From Deltaproteobacteria bacterium (lineage in GTDB: Bacteria > Desulfobacterota > Desulfuromonadia > Geobacterales > Pseudopelobacteraceae): a stretch of DNA of 12,900 bases. Location: NCBI GenBank assembly GCA_016219145.1, contig JACRCG010000313.1:1-12900 (forward strand), written 5' to 3'. Of this stretch, positions 6,218-12,900 are shown piece by piece; within the stretch, counting starts at the first letter, position 1, and each line of letters opens with the position of its first letter. Under the pieces are notes generated by a model. That model made no database searches. It was not told the DNA's origin and saw only the letters and a list, made by a program, of their open reading frames with translations. Both the position numbers and the translations under genes were made by a program.

Positions 6218-6982
6218 ATGTTATTGGTAATTGATGTCGGCAACAGCAACATAGTGCTTGGTGTATATGATCAGGAGAAGCTTTTACGCAGCTGGCGGCT
6301 CTCGACCGACAAGTCGCGCACCTCTGATGAATACGCGGTACTGCTGTATAGCCTCTTCGGGCAGGCCGGTCTCGGATTTCAATCAGTGAGCGCCTGCATA
6401 ATTTCCTCGGTTGTTCCTCCCCTGACCGGTGTCATGGAATCAATATCTCTTGACGTTTTCAATCTGACCCCCTATGTGGTCGGGCCTGGCATAAAGACCG
6501 GTATGCCGATCCATTATGACAATCCCCGTGAAGTAGGCGCTGACAGGATTGTTAACGCCGTGGCCGGTTATGAAAAGCACAAATGCCCTCTTGTTATCGT
6601 AGATTTCGGCACTGCCACCACCTTTGACTATGTCAACGCCAAAGGCGAGTACTGCGGAGGAGCGATCGCCCCCGGCCTTGCCATTTCTCTCGAAGCTCTG
6701 TTCCAGCGCGCAAGCAAATTGCCTCGGGTGGATATCGTCAAACCGCCTCTGGTAGTAGCCAAGAATACGGTCAACTCCATGCAGGCCGGTATTTTCTACG
6801 GTTACGTCGGTCTGGTGGACGGCATTGTCGAACATATCCGCGCCGAGTGTCACGAGAAGTTCCGGGTAATAGCCACTGGCGGCCTGGCGGCCCTGATTGC
6901 GCCGGAGTCCAAAACAATAGATGAAGTGGATGAGTTTCTGACGCTGGACGGATTGCGGATATTGTATGAGAGGAATCGGTAG
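6218..6982 (+). CDS. coaX: Type III pantothenate kinase
   Basis: The enzyme phosphorylates pantothenate in the first step of coenzyme A synthesis; type III kinases belong to the ASKHA fold and are not feedback-inhibited by CoA. The 254 residues fit the family. Motifs seen: IDVGNSN (5-11, phosphate-binding loop with Asp6), GADRIVN (107-113, pantothenate-binding), VDFGTATTFD (128-137, second phosphate loop), the GGAIAPGL block (147-154), NSMQAG (186-191) and ATGGLA (219-224). ATG 6218 follows the birA TGA (6215-6217) directly with no gap, so the two are probably translationally coupled. The same birA-coaX order is common in Gram-positive and delta-type bacteria. A dispersed repeat begins 5 nt after the stop. 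Confidence 0.95.
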   Translation: MLLVIDVGNSNIVLGVYDQEKLLRSWRLSTDKSRTSDEYAVLLYSLFGQAGLGFQSVSACIISSVVPPLTGVMESISLDVFNLTPYVVGPGIKTGMPIHYDNPREVGADRIVNAVAGYEKHKCPLVIVDFGTATTFDYVNAKGEYCGGAIAPGLAISLEALFQRASKLPRVDIVKPPLVVAKNTVNSMQAGIFYGYVGLVDGIVEHIRAECHEKFRVIATGGLAALIAPESKTIDEVDEFLTLDGLRILYERNR

Positions 6983-6987
6983 GGAAA

Positions 6988-7076
6988 CCACCCCCTCTCC
7001 CCGACCCTCTCCCACAAGTGGAGAGGGAGCTTTAAAGCATCCCCTCCCTTTATGGGAGGGGATTGAGGGGAGGGTG
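6988..7076 (+). repeat. Dispersed CCCTCTCCC-type intergenic repeat, copy 1
   Basis: The stretch starts with CACCCCCTCTCCCCGACCC and holds two hairpins: CCCTCTCC (7005-7012) with GGAGAGGG (7020-7027), and CCCCTCCC (7041-7048) with GGGAGGGG (7054-7061). The outer ends (CACCCCC... and GGGGAGGGTG, 7067-7076) are also roughly complementary, suggesting a three-stem fold. No T-run follows, so it is not a standard terminator. A second copy lies at 7976-8077 in the same orientation. Confidence 0.8.
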
Positions 7077-7117
7077 ATTTGATCCATGAAATCTGATTAC
7101 AACGGAGGAAACATCCG

Positions 7118-7972
7118 ATGAGAATTTTACTGATCGCCTTTGCTGCCCTGCTGCTTCCGCATACTCTGCTGGCCGGGCAGTCTGTCATCCTTGATGCCGA
7201 TGGCTATGCCTGCATGGGGGATGATAAATCCCGCAAGCAGACCGAAGAGCTGGCTGTCAAGGACGCCAAGCGCTCGGCCGCCGAGTCTGCTGTCACCTAC
7301 ATCCGTTCCGAAACCCAGGTCAAGGACTCCGCTCTGGAGCAGGATCTTATCTCGGCTTACTCCAGCGCCAGCGTAAAGCTGCTTAAAGAGCTGCATAAGG
7401 AGTGGTACAGGGACGCGGCTGCGGGAGACTGCTTCCGGGTACGGCTGAACTTTGAGGTCGTGCCGGACGAAAAGGCTGTGGCTCGCCTGGCGAACAGGGA
7501 CCGGCAAGCGGCGCAGGATGACCCGGCGGCACCTCTCGCTGTCAAGGTCTGGACCGCCAAATCGGTTTATGCCGGCGGTGAAAAGATGCGGGTCTTCATC
7601 AGGGGGAACCGCCCCTTCTACGGCCGGGTGGTCTACCAGGACGCTTCCGGAGCAAGACTGCAGATTCTTCCCAATCCCTACCGGAAAGAGAGCTACTTCA
7701 ACGGAGGAGTTGTCTATGAAATTCCTTCCGGTGAAGATCGTTTCGAGCTGGTGGCCTCACCCCCCTACGGCACCGAGCGGGTCACGCTCTACGCCAGCAC
7801 CTCACCGGTTGGAGAAGTGGAACTGACGGCGCTTGGCGGCGTTTATGAGATAAAGAGCGCTGACGTGGGCTCGGGAACAAGGGGGATAAAACTGGCGCCC
7901 AGGGAGAGCGGGGCGCCGGTCGCTGCCGCCTTTGCCGAGGCATCAGCCGAACTTGGTACGGCGGAGAAGTAG
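7118..7972 (+). CDS. Exported protein with LPP20/FlgT-like N-terminus and DUF4384 domain
   Basis: The 284-residue product has a Sec signal peptide (residues 1-19, HTLLA then GQS) with no lipobox Cys, so it is probably soluble in the periplasm. Residues 23-120 look like the LPP20/FlgT N-terminal fold: GYACMG, an AVKDAKRSAAESAVTYI helix and a closing RVRLNFEVV strand. Residues about 140-229 match DUF4384: LAVKVWTAKSVYAGGEKM, then RVVYQDASG, LQILPNPY, YEIPSG and a final TLYAS strand. DUF4384 domains occur in envelope proteins, often beside kinases or lipoproteins; their function is unknown. GGAGG at 7104-7108 stands 9 nt before ATG 7118. The gene stands alone between two copies of a dispersed repeat and separates the cofactor operon from the EF-G gene. 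The protein is distantly akin to the LPP20-like one at the left edge. Confidence 0.7.
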   Translation: MRILLIAFAALLLPHTLLAGQSVILDADGYACMGDDKSRKQTEELAVKDAKRSAAESAVTYIRSETQVKDSALEQDLISAYSSASVKLLKELHKEWYRDAAAGDCFRVRLNFEVVPDEKAVARLANRDRQAAQDDPAAPLAVKVWTAKSVYAGGEKMRVFIRGNRPFYGRVVYQDASGARLQILPNPYRKESYFNGGVVYEIPSGEDRFELVASPPYGTERVTLYASTSPVGEVELTALGGVYEIKSADVGSGTRGIKLAPRESGAPVAAAFAEASAELGTAEK

Positions 7973-7975
7973 CGT

Positions 7976-8077
7976 CACCCCTCTCCCCAACCCTCTCCCA
8001 CAAGGGGAGAGAGCTAAAACTTCCCTCCCTTCTCCATTTTCACTCATGAGGGGGGGATACAAGGGGAGAGGATTGGG
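7976..8077 (+). repeat. Dispersed CCCTCTCCC-type intergenic repeat, copy 2
   Basis: It starts 3 nt after the stop codon of the DUF4384 gene with CACCCCTCTCCCCAACCC and shares the following CTCTCCCACAAG and GGAGAG segments with copy 1 (6988-7076). The right half (CTCCCTTCTCC, a spacer, then GGGGGGG and AAGGGGAGAGGATTGGG) has diverged more but keeps the pyrimidine-then-purine layout. There is no T-run. Confidence 0.78.
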
Positions 8078-8098
8078 TAAACTCCGCATCAGTTTTCA

Positions 8099-8126
8099 TT
8101 GTCGTAACCTGCCACTCTATGATATA
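8099..8126 (+). promoter_or_regulatory. Candidate promoter for the EF-G-like gene
   Basis: TTGTCG (8099-8104) and GATATA (8121-8126) are 16 nt apart in the 117-nt gap between repeat copy 2 and ATG 8195. Both boxes are imperfect, and other alignments in this AT-richer stretch are possible. Confidence 0.25.
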
Positions 8127-8194
8127 CAAGCTCCATTTGATAATCCCTGCAACCATTTACATAGCGGTTTAAACCACTTTCAGGAGGCAGTTCT

Positions 8195-10273
8195 ATGGGA
8201 CAGTTTGAAACCAGCAAAATCCGTAACCTCGGCATTGTTGCACATGGCGGCGCCGGCAAGACATCTCTTGCCGAGGCAATTCTGTTCGACACCGGCATGA
8301 TCGATCGTCTGGGGCGCGTTGATGACGGCACTTCAACCATGGATTTTGAACCGGAAGAGATCAAACGAAAGATTTCAATCACGTCAGCTCTTGATCATTG
8401 CGAGTGGAAAGGGCACTCGATCCACATTGTTGATACTCCCGGCTACGGCAACTTCATCGCTGATACACGCGCCTGTATGCGGGCACTGGACGGCGCGGTG
8501 GTAATTCTGTCCGCAATATCAGGGGTCAAGGCGCAGACCGAGGAAATCTGGAACTGGGCCAACGAGTTCGAGATCCCCAGAATCGCTTTTGTAAACAAGC
8601 TTGATCGTGAACGGGCAAGCTTTCTGCGGGCCATCGATGATATGGAAAAAGCGCTGGGAGCCAGAGGCGTTGCGATCCAGATGCCGATCGGACTTGAGGC
8701 TGCTTTCGAAGGGTTTGTGGATTTAGTTACCATGAAGGCCTGGTTTTACGCCAAGGACGGTTCAGGAAAGTTTTCCGAGGGAGCAATTCCTGCCGATTGT
8801 GCCGATGAGGCCGTTCGCCTGCGGGAGCATATGGTTGAAACCGTGGCTGAGGCTTATGATGCTCTGACAGAAAAGTACCTTGAAGTAGGAGAGCTTACCG
8901 AAGAGGAAATCGTTGACGGGCTGCGGGTAGGAACACTGCGCAATACTTTTACCGCTGTTCTGTGCGGGGCTGCTACAGCCAACATTGGTGTGCCGCATCT
9001 TCTGGATGCTGTATGCGCCTACCTGCCATCTCCGCTTGATCGCACCAAGGCGGTCGGCATCCACCCCAAGACCGAGGCTGTCATCGAGCGTGCTCCGGAT
9101 GAAAAAGAGCCGTTTTCAGCGCTGGTTTTCAAAACTACTTCGGATCCGTATACCGGAAAAATAACTATTTTCCGGATCTACTCAGGAGTACTGAATTCCG
9201 ATTCAACCCTCTTCAACTCCACCAAAGGTGTGGAGGAACGCATTGGCCAGATTTACGAGCTGGAAGGGAAAAAACAGCACCCGATCAAGCAGGCGGTGGC
9301 GGGAGATATCGTGGCTGTCGCCAAGCTGAAGGAAACCGTAACAGGTGATACGCTCTGTGACGCTGCCAAGCCGATTGTATATGAACCGGCCAAACAGCTT
9401 CTGCCGGTTATTTCATACGCCATAGAACCCAAGACCAAAGCTGACGAGGACAAGATCCACAGCGCCCTGCACCGCATGATAGAGGAGGAGCCGACACTGG
9501 AGTCTCACCGCGACACCCAGACCAAGGAATTTATCATATCCGGCATGGGACAGGTGCATCTGGAAGTCATTGTCGAGAAAATGAAGCGCAAGTTTGGTGT
9601 CGAGGTGCTGCTGAAAACCCCTAAAGTACCTTATCTGGAAACTATCCGGGGTTCCGCCAAGGTTCAGGGCAAATACAAGAAGCAATCCGGAGGCCGTGGG
9701 CAGTACGGCGATTGCTGGATAGAGATGTCTCCGACCGGTCGCGGTGAAGGCTACATTTTTGAAGACAAGGTCGTGGGAGGGGTGATTCCGCGCCAGTATA
9801 TTCCAGCTGTGGACAAAGGTATCCAGGAAGCTTGCCTGGATGGTTTCATTGCCGGTTATCCGGTGGTCGATTTCAAGGTGGCCCTCTACGATGGTTCGTT
9901 TCATACGGTGGACTCATCCGAAATGGCCTTCAAAGTGGCCGGTTCCATGGCTTTTAAAAAGGCGATGGAGGTCTGCAAGCCGGTACTGCTTGAGCCGATC
10001 GTGAACATGAAGATCACGGTGCCTGATGATAATATGGGAGATGTCATTGGTGACCTCAATTCTCGGCGCGGCAAGGTTGTCGGCGTTGAACCCAAAGCCA
10101 ATTCGCAGATCATCAGAGCTGTGGTGCCTATGTCGGAAGTTCTGGCATATTCCAATGATCTGAAATCCATGACCAGCGACCGCGGCCTCTTCAATATGGA
10201 GTTTTCGCACTACGAAGAGTTGCCGACTCATTTGTCGCAGAAGGTAATTGCAGAAGCGCAGGCAGGTAAATAA
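8195..10273 (+). CDS. Elongation factor G-like GTPase, EF-G-2 type
   Basis: The 692 residues span the full five-domain EF-G plan: GTPase (1 to about 280), beta-barrel domain II, domains III and V, and domain IV with GGRGQYGDCWIEM and the HTVDSSEMAFK block. It differs from housekeeping FusA at key sites. The P-loop is AHGGAGKTS (16-24) rather than AHIDAGKTT, and the third GTPase motif is DTPGYGNF (80-87) where canonical EF-G has DTPGHVDF, so Tyr84 replaces the catalytic His. NKLD (134-137) is intact. This signature matches the EF-G-2 class described in Thermus thermophilus, a ribosome-dependent GTPase with a different activity profile; the housekeeping fusA should lie elsewhere. AGGAGG at 8182-8187 precedes ATG 8195 by 7 nt. 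A SPOR gene follows 36 nt later with no terminator between. I leave the symbol blank to avoid confusion with fusA. Confidence 0.9.
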   Translation: MGQFETSKIRNLGIVAHGGAGKTSLAEAILFDTGMIDRLGRVDDGTSTMDFEPEEIKRKISITSALDHCEWKGHSIHIVDTPGYGNFIADTRACMRALDGAVVILSAISGVKAQTEEIWNWANEFEIPRIAFVNKLDRERASFLRAIDDMEKALGARGVAIQMPIGLEAAFEGFVDLVTMKAWFYAKDGSGKFSEGAIPADCADEAVRLREHMVETVAEAYDALTEKYLEVGELTEEEIVDGLRVGTLRNTFTAVLCGAATANIGVPHLLDAVCAYLPSPLDRTKAVGIHPKTEAVIERAPDEKEPFSALVFKTTSDPYTGKITIFRIYSGVLNSDSTLFNSTKGVEERIGQIYELEGKKQHPIKQAVAGDIVAVAKLKETVTGDTLCDAAKPIVYEPAKQLLPVISYAIEPKTKADEDKIHSALHRMIEEEPTLESHRDTQTKEFIISGMGQVHLEVIVEKMKRKFGVEVLLKTPKVPYLETIRGSAKVQGKYKKQSGGRGQYGDCWIEMSPTGRGEGYIFEDKVVGGVIPRQYIPAVDKGIQEACLDGFIAGYPVVDFKVALYDGSFHTVDSSEMAFKVAGSMAFKKAMEVCKPVLLEPIVNMKITVPDDNMGDVIGDLNSRRGKVVGVEPKANSQIIRAVVPMSEVLAYSNDLKSMTSDRGLFNMEFSHYEELPTHLSQKVIAEAQAGK

Positions 10274-10309
10274 GAGTCACACAACAATCATAAGTTACGG
10301 AGGTCATCC

Positions 10310-11404
10310 ATGGATTTCAAATTCAGTAAGGGTGGGGAAGAGAATTCTCAGGCGGAACCAGCCGCTGAAAAGAAAAATCAGAGCGCCATATTAGCCCTGC
10401 TGGTAATCCTGGTCGGCGGTTTTTCTTATGTCTACTTTTTTACCGGAATAATCAAGCCTCAAGAGGCCGGTAAGCCCGCTGAAACTGCTGAAACTTCACA
10501 GGTGGTAAAAATGCCTCTGCCGCCACGTGATGGTGACGCCGCCAAAGCCGATGCCAAGCCGGCTGATGTAAAGCCGGCAGATGCAAAACCGGAAGTTGTT
10601 CCTCCGCCAAAAGCGGAACCGGCCAAACCGGCCCCGGCAGCGCCGGTTGCCGTTGCGGTCCCTGCTCCTGCTCCGGCCCCGGCAGCAAAGCCACCGGTAC
10701 AACCAGCCGTTAAGCCAAAGGAAGAGCCCAAAAAAGCAGAGCCGGTGAAGCCTAAAGAAGAACCCAGGAAAGCTGAACCGGTTAAATCTGCCGAGAAAAA
10801 GCCGGCAGCAGCCGAGAGCAAGCCTGCGGCAGCGGATAAGAAAGCGGAGCCGGCCAAAACCGAGACCAAAAAAGCCGCCGCTGAAACTGCGCCCAAAGCA
10901 GCAGTGCCCGCAAAACCGGCAAAGAGTGCGGCGGCCGCCAGCGCAGGAGGTGGCGTGTGGTCGATACTTGTGGGATCATATGTATTGGAAGATGCCCTTT
11001 CTGCTGATATGGGGCGAGTGCGCAAAGCCGGACTTGAGCCGGTAGTAAAAGCCGGACCCCGTAAAAAGACCACCATGAATCGTCTGTATGTTTCTGAATT
11101 TGCTGATCGTGCCGAAGCCCAGGCTGTACTGGACAAGCTTAAGCGCCACACCTCTGACGCATTTATTGTTGACCAGGCCGGCAAGCATACAGTCTATGCC
11201 GGGTCTTATCTGCTGGATACCTATACAGCCACCGAGATGGAAAGGTTGCGCGCCGCCGGTTTTCAGGTCTCTTTGAAACGTACGGAAGTTACAATACCAT
11301 CTCAGAGCGTGACTTTGGGGCCATATAAAGACAAAAAGGCCGCTGATGCCGCGCTTGGCAAGTTGAAGGCCGCCGGAGTCAAGGCCACTCTTTCCCAACA
11401 GTAG
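10310..11404 (+). CDS. Membrane-anchored protein with two SPOR domains
   Basis: The 364-residue product has a short charged N-terminus, one membrane segment (about residues 25-47), a long Pro/Ala/Lys/Glu-rich linker (about 50-208) and two C-terminal SPOR-like repeats (about 215-290 and 292-362, opening WSILVGSYV and TVYAGSYLL). SPOR domains bind denuded glycan strands of peptidoglycan, often at division sites, so the C-terminus is expected in the periplasm with the linker crossing it. The linker includes a tandem 12-residue repeat. The start is ATG 10310 with ACGGAGGT 5 nt upstream. It follows the EF-G-2 gene and precedes the helical-repeat gene by 8 nt, so it is likely part of one transcript. 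The sequence does not show whether it is a division protein such as FtsN or DedD, and the gene context gives no septation partner. Confidence 0.85.
   Translation: MDFKFSKGGEENSQAEPAAEKKNQSAILALLVILVGGFSYVYFFTGIIKPQEAGKPAETAETSQVVKMPLPPRDGDAAKADAKPADVKPADAKPEVVPPPKAEPAKPAPAAPVAVAVPAPAPAPAAKPPVQPAVKPKEEPKKAEPVKPKEEPRKAEPVKSAEKKPAAAESKPAAADKKAEPAKTETKKAAAETAPKAAVPAKPAKSAAAASAGGGVWSILVGSYVLEDALSADMGRVRKAGLEPVVKAGPRKKTTMNRLYVSEFADRAEAQAVLDKLKRHTSDAFIVDQAGKHTVYAGSYLLDTYTATEMERLRAAGFQVSLKRTEVTIPSQSVTLGPYKDKKAADAALGKLKAAGVKATLSQQ
10712..10783 (+). repeat. Two-copy 36-nt tandem repeat in the SPOR protein linker
   Basis: Residues 135-146 (KPKEEPKKAEPV) and 147-158 (KPKEEPRKAEPV) are near-identical 12-mers coded at 10712-10747 and 10748-10783. 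The codons differ at several third positions, so the duplication is not very recent or is held by selection on the protein. Confidence 0.85.
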
Positions 11405-11412
11405 CTTCCTGA

Positions 11413-12249
11413 ATGTCAGAGAAAATCAAATTTACAATATCCCCGGCTGTGGCGGCTTACGTCCGGCCGGGGACTCCAATGGATACAAAACTTGAGGGTT
11501 GTGCTGCCGCCGCCGGTATGATGCCGTTCGAGCGGGTCACGCTGCTGTTCTGTTTGTCAAAGGATCCGGAAATAACGGTGCAGTCGGCCGCTGTCATCCA
11601 GCTGGAATTGTTGCCGGAGGATGTGACTGATGCCTATGCCGCTTCAGATGGAGCGCATCCGGCTGTCCTCAATATGCTGTCCCGCATTGCCAAGACGCGA
11701 TCTGTAAAGCCTGCGCAACTGACTGAGTCTGTGCAGCTGACTGAACCTGCGCGGCTTGACGAATCCGTCAAGCTTGACGAGAGTTCCGGAGAAGATGAAG
11801 CTGCCGAAGAAGAACCGGCCAGTGTCGAGGATGAGGAGTATCTCAGCAAATATAAGCTGACCCAGCTGATGGGGATAGGCGAAAAAATTAAAATGGCGCT
11901 TACCGGGGATAAGGAGTGGCGCTCTATTCTGGTAAAGGATGCCAACAAGCTGGTTTCCGGCGGAGTTATAAAAAACCCGCGTATAACCGAGGCCGAGGTG
12001 TTGGCGCTGGCCAAGTCCGGGATCCAGAATGATGAAATTATTCGTCTGATCTGCGCCAACAGGGAATGGATCAAAAACTACAATATTCGTAAAGCCTTGA
12101 TAACTAACGCCCGTACTCCGGTGCAGAGCGCCATGAGGTATCTGGACACGATGGGTGAAAGGGATCTGGCAACTTTTGCCAAGAGCAAGAATATCTCTTC
12201 GGTCATTTCGACAATGGCCAAACGAATCCTGTTGAACAAGAAGAAGTAA
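11413..12249 (+). CDS. Conserved helical-repeat-like protein of unknown function
   Basis: The 278-residue protein has no signal peptide or membrane segment and should be cytosolic. Residues 1-95 form a first block (P-F-E-R-V-T-L-L-F-C-L, then HPAVLNML). Residues about 100-140 are an acidic low-complexity linker with four 6-residue repeats. Residues 148-278 form a helix-rich block including KIKMALTGDKEWRSILVKDA, GGVIKNPRITEAEVLALA, REWIKNYNIRKAL and a basic KRILLNKKK end. The repeated 'N-P-R-I-T-E-x-E-V' and 'N-A-R-T-P-V-Q-S-A-M' lines suggest HEAT-like helical repeats. I recall this family from delta-type bacteria without any settled function; I cannot confirm that from the sequence. It sits 8 nt after the SPOR gene without a clear ribosome site and 37 nt before an MglA-like gene, so it may be a partner or adaptor of that GTPase. 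Confidence 0.65.
   Translation: MSEKIKFTISPAVAAYVRPGTPMDTKLEGCAAAAGMMPFERVTLLFCLSKDPEITVQSAAVIQLELLPEDVTDAYAASDGAHPAVLNMLSRIAKTRSVKPAQLTESVQLTEPARLDESVKLDESSGEDEAAEEEPASVEDEEYLSKYKLTQLMGIGEKIKMALTGDKEWRSILVKDANKLVSGGVIKNPRITEAEVLALAKSGIQNDEIIRLICANREWIKNYNIRKALITNARTPVQSAMRYLDTMGERDLATFAKSKNISSVISTMAKRILLNKKK
11713..11784 (+). repeat. Four-copy 18-nt tandem repeat in the helical-repeat gene
   Basis: Four 18-nt units at 11713-11730, 11731-11748, 11749-11766 and 11767-11784 encode AQLTES, VQLTEP, ARLDES and VKLDES. Units 1-2 have ACT (Thr) and units 3-4 have GAC (Asp) at the same codon. The array lies in the acidic linker, and because each unit is six codons a change in copy number would keep the frame. 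Confidence 0.85.
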
Positions 12250-12275
12250 GGGGCTTGCCGAGTTCCTAATCTCCC

Positions 12276-12281
12276 GGGGAG
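12276..12281 (+). promoter_or_regulatory. Ribosome binding site selecting ATG 12287
   Basis: GGGGAG at 12276-12281 is 5 nt upstream of ATG 12287. An in-frame GTG at 12281 overlaps this site and is therefore a poor start. Confidence 0.65.
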
Positions 12282-12286
12282 TGAAA

Positions 12287-12900
12287 ATGGCACTTGTAAA
12301 TCACGCCAAAAGGGAAATAAACGCTAAAATTGTTTACTTCGGCCCGCCAGGTGGCGGCAAGAGTACTGCACTCCAGTATATATTCTCAAGGATCAAGCCA
12401 TCATTGCGAGGAGAGCTGAAAAAGGTTCCGACCGGCGGAGACAGCCTGCTTTTCTTCGATTTCAGCCCGTTTGACGCACCGCTCCCGGATGGCTATCGAG
12501 TTCGTTTGCATGTTTACACGCTGACCGGTCCGGTTGCAAATCCGGCAACCTGGAAGATGACTCTGAAAGGGGCGGATGGCCTGATAATAGTGGCTAATCC
12601 CTCCCCTGAAAGGTTTTCCGATGTTCAGAATAGTGTTGCGCAGTTGAAGGATTTACTGTCAGCCTACGGAGTCGGACTGCGTGACACGCCGGCCGTGTTG
12701 CAGATGAATGTTTTCGGGCAGGAACAGCCTGCCATGAGTTGCGAACAGTTCGCCTCTACTGCCAATCTGGCCGGCCTGCCTTGCCGGCTGTCCTGTGTCG
12801 CCAGCGGAGAGGGTGTTCTGGAGGCACTGACAACTCTTTCCCGGCTGGTTCTGGATCGTGTGGATGCGCAATACAAGCGGCGCGACGATCGTGCCGGTGA
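12287..12900 (+). CDS. MglA-like small GTPase with degenerate catalytic motifs (3' truncated)
   Basis: The frame is open from ATG 12287 to the right edge, giving 204 residues plus part of a codon, already longer than MglA (about 195), so a C-terminal extension exists. The N-terminus, MALVNHAKREINAKIVYFGP, aligns with MglA without gaps. The P-loop GPPGGGKST (19-27) and LLFFDFSPFD (54-63) are clear. Three functional sites differ from MglA: the Arg at MglA position 53 is Ser53, the PGQ of the third motif is TGP (Gln82 to Pro82), and NKRD is NVFG (141-144). MglA sets front-rear polarity in Myxococcus through its GTP state. This version probably binds nucleotide weakly or differently and should hydrolyse little GTP; that is an inference from the missing residues. 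It follows the helical-repeat gene. No MglB-type roadblock gene is visible, although one could lie beyond the edge. Confidence 0.82.
   Translation, partial: MALVNHAKREINAKIVYFGPPGGGKSTALQYIFSRIKPSLRGELKKVPTGGDSLLFFDFSPFDAPLPDGYRVRLHVYTLTGPVANPATWKMTLKGADGLIIVANPSPERFSDVQNSVAQLKDLLSAYGVGLRDTPAVLQMNVFGQEQPAMSCEQFASTANLAGLPCRLSCVASGEGVLEALTTLSRLVLDRVDAQYKRRDDRAG

Noticed and set aside
7005..7061. Hairpins after coaX as a Rho-independent terminator
   Set aside because: The stems are strong, but no T-run follows either one; they fit the dispersed repeat better.
6988..8077. CRISPR array or insertion sequence formed by the two CCCTCTCCC-type repeats
   Set aside because: Only two imperfect copies about 1 kb apart with a full gene between them; there are no regular spacers, transposase or terminal inverted repeats.
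7932..8300. 122-codon plus-strand frame across repeat copy 2 and the EF-G start
   Set aside because: It overlaps two well-supported genes in another frame and consists largely of translated repeat sequence.
10459..11184. 241-codon minus-strand frame opposite the SPOR protein
   Set aside because: It is low-complexity Ala/Gly/Ser sequence, the antisense image of the Pro/Ala/Lys-rich linker, with no ribosome site.

Overview
The window looks like chromosome of a Geobacter-like deltaproteobacterium (Geobacteraceae/Desulfuromonadales). The evidence is a twelve-heme c-type cytochrome built of four triheme c7 repeats, a polyferredoxin membrane protein with a Tat-exported DUF362 partner, an EF-G-2-type factor, an MglA-like GTPase, and the nadC-birA-coaX gene order. 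This is a judgement from gene content. I cannot name the species.

Layout. (1) 3-599 (+): 3' part of an LPP20-like envelope protein, closed by a clean intrinsic terminator. (2) 689-3142 (+): a redox pair, a Tat-signal DUF362 protein followed 3 nt later by a polyferredoxin that looks like NapH and NapG fused in one chain; it starts with TTG directly before a run of nine C. (3) A 58-nt palindrome acts as a two-way terminator between this pair and the convergent dodecaheme cytochrome (3218-4234, -). The cytochrome has a good sigma70 promoter in the divergent gap. (4) 4401-6982 (+): a tight cofactor operon, nadC (NAD), birA (biotin ligase/repressor) and coaX (CoA), with gaps of 5 and 0 nt. (5) 6988-8077: an exported LPP20/DUF4384-type gene bracketed by two copies of a CCCTCTCCC-type dispersed repeat. 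(6) 8195-12900 (+): an EF-G-2 paralogue, a double-SPOR membrane protein, a helical-repeat protein of unknown function, and an MglA-like protein that runs off the right edge. No terminator is visible among these four genes, so they may be one transcript.

How it fits together. Region 2-3 looks like respiratory electron transfer: the NapHG-like protein could take electrons from quinol, DUF362 would be its exported partner, and the dodecaheme cytochrome could carry charge across the periplasm. That chain is an inference from family and proximity. Region 4 is housekeeping. Region 6 ends with the most unusual gene seen here: an MglA relative that keeps its P-loop but has lost the catalytic Arg and Gln positions and most of the NKxD motif. 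It sits next to a helical-repeat protein and a peptidoglycan-binding SPOR protein, which suggests a polarity or cell-envelope organising role. No tRNA, rRNA, CRISPR array, transposase or phage gene was found. No stretch above 300 nt lacks a gene.
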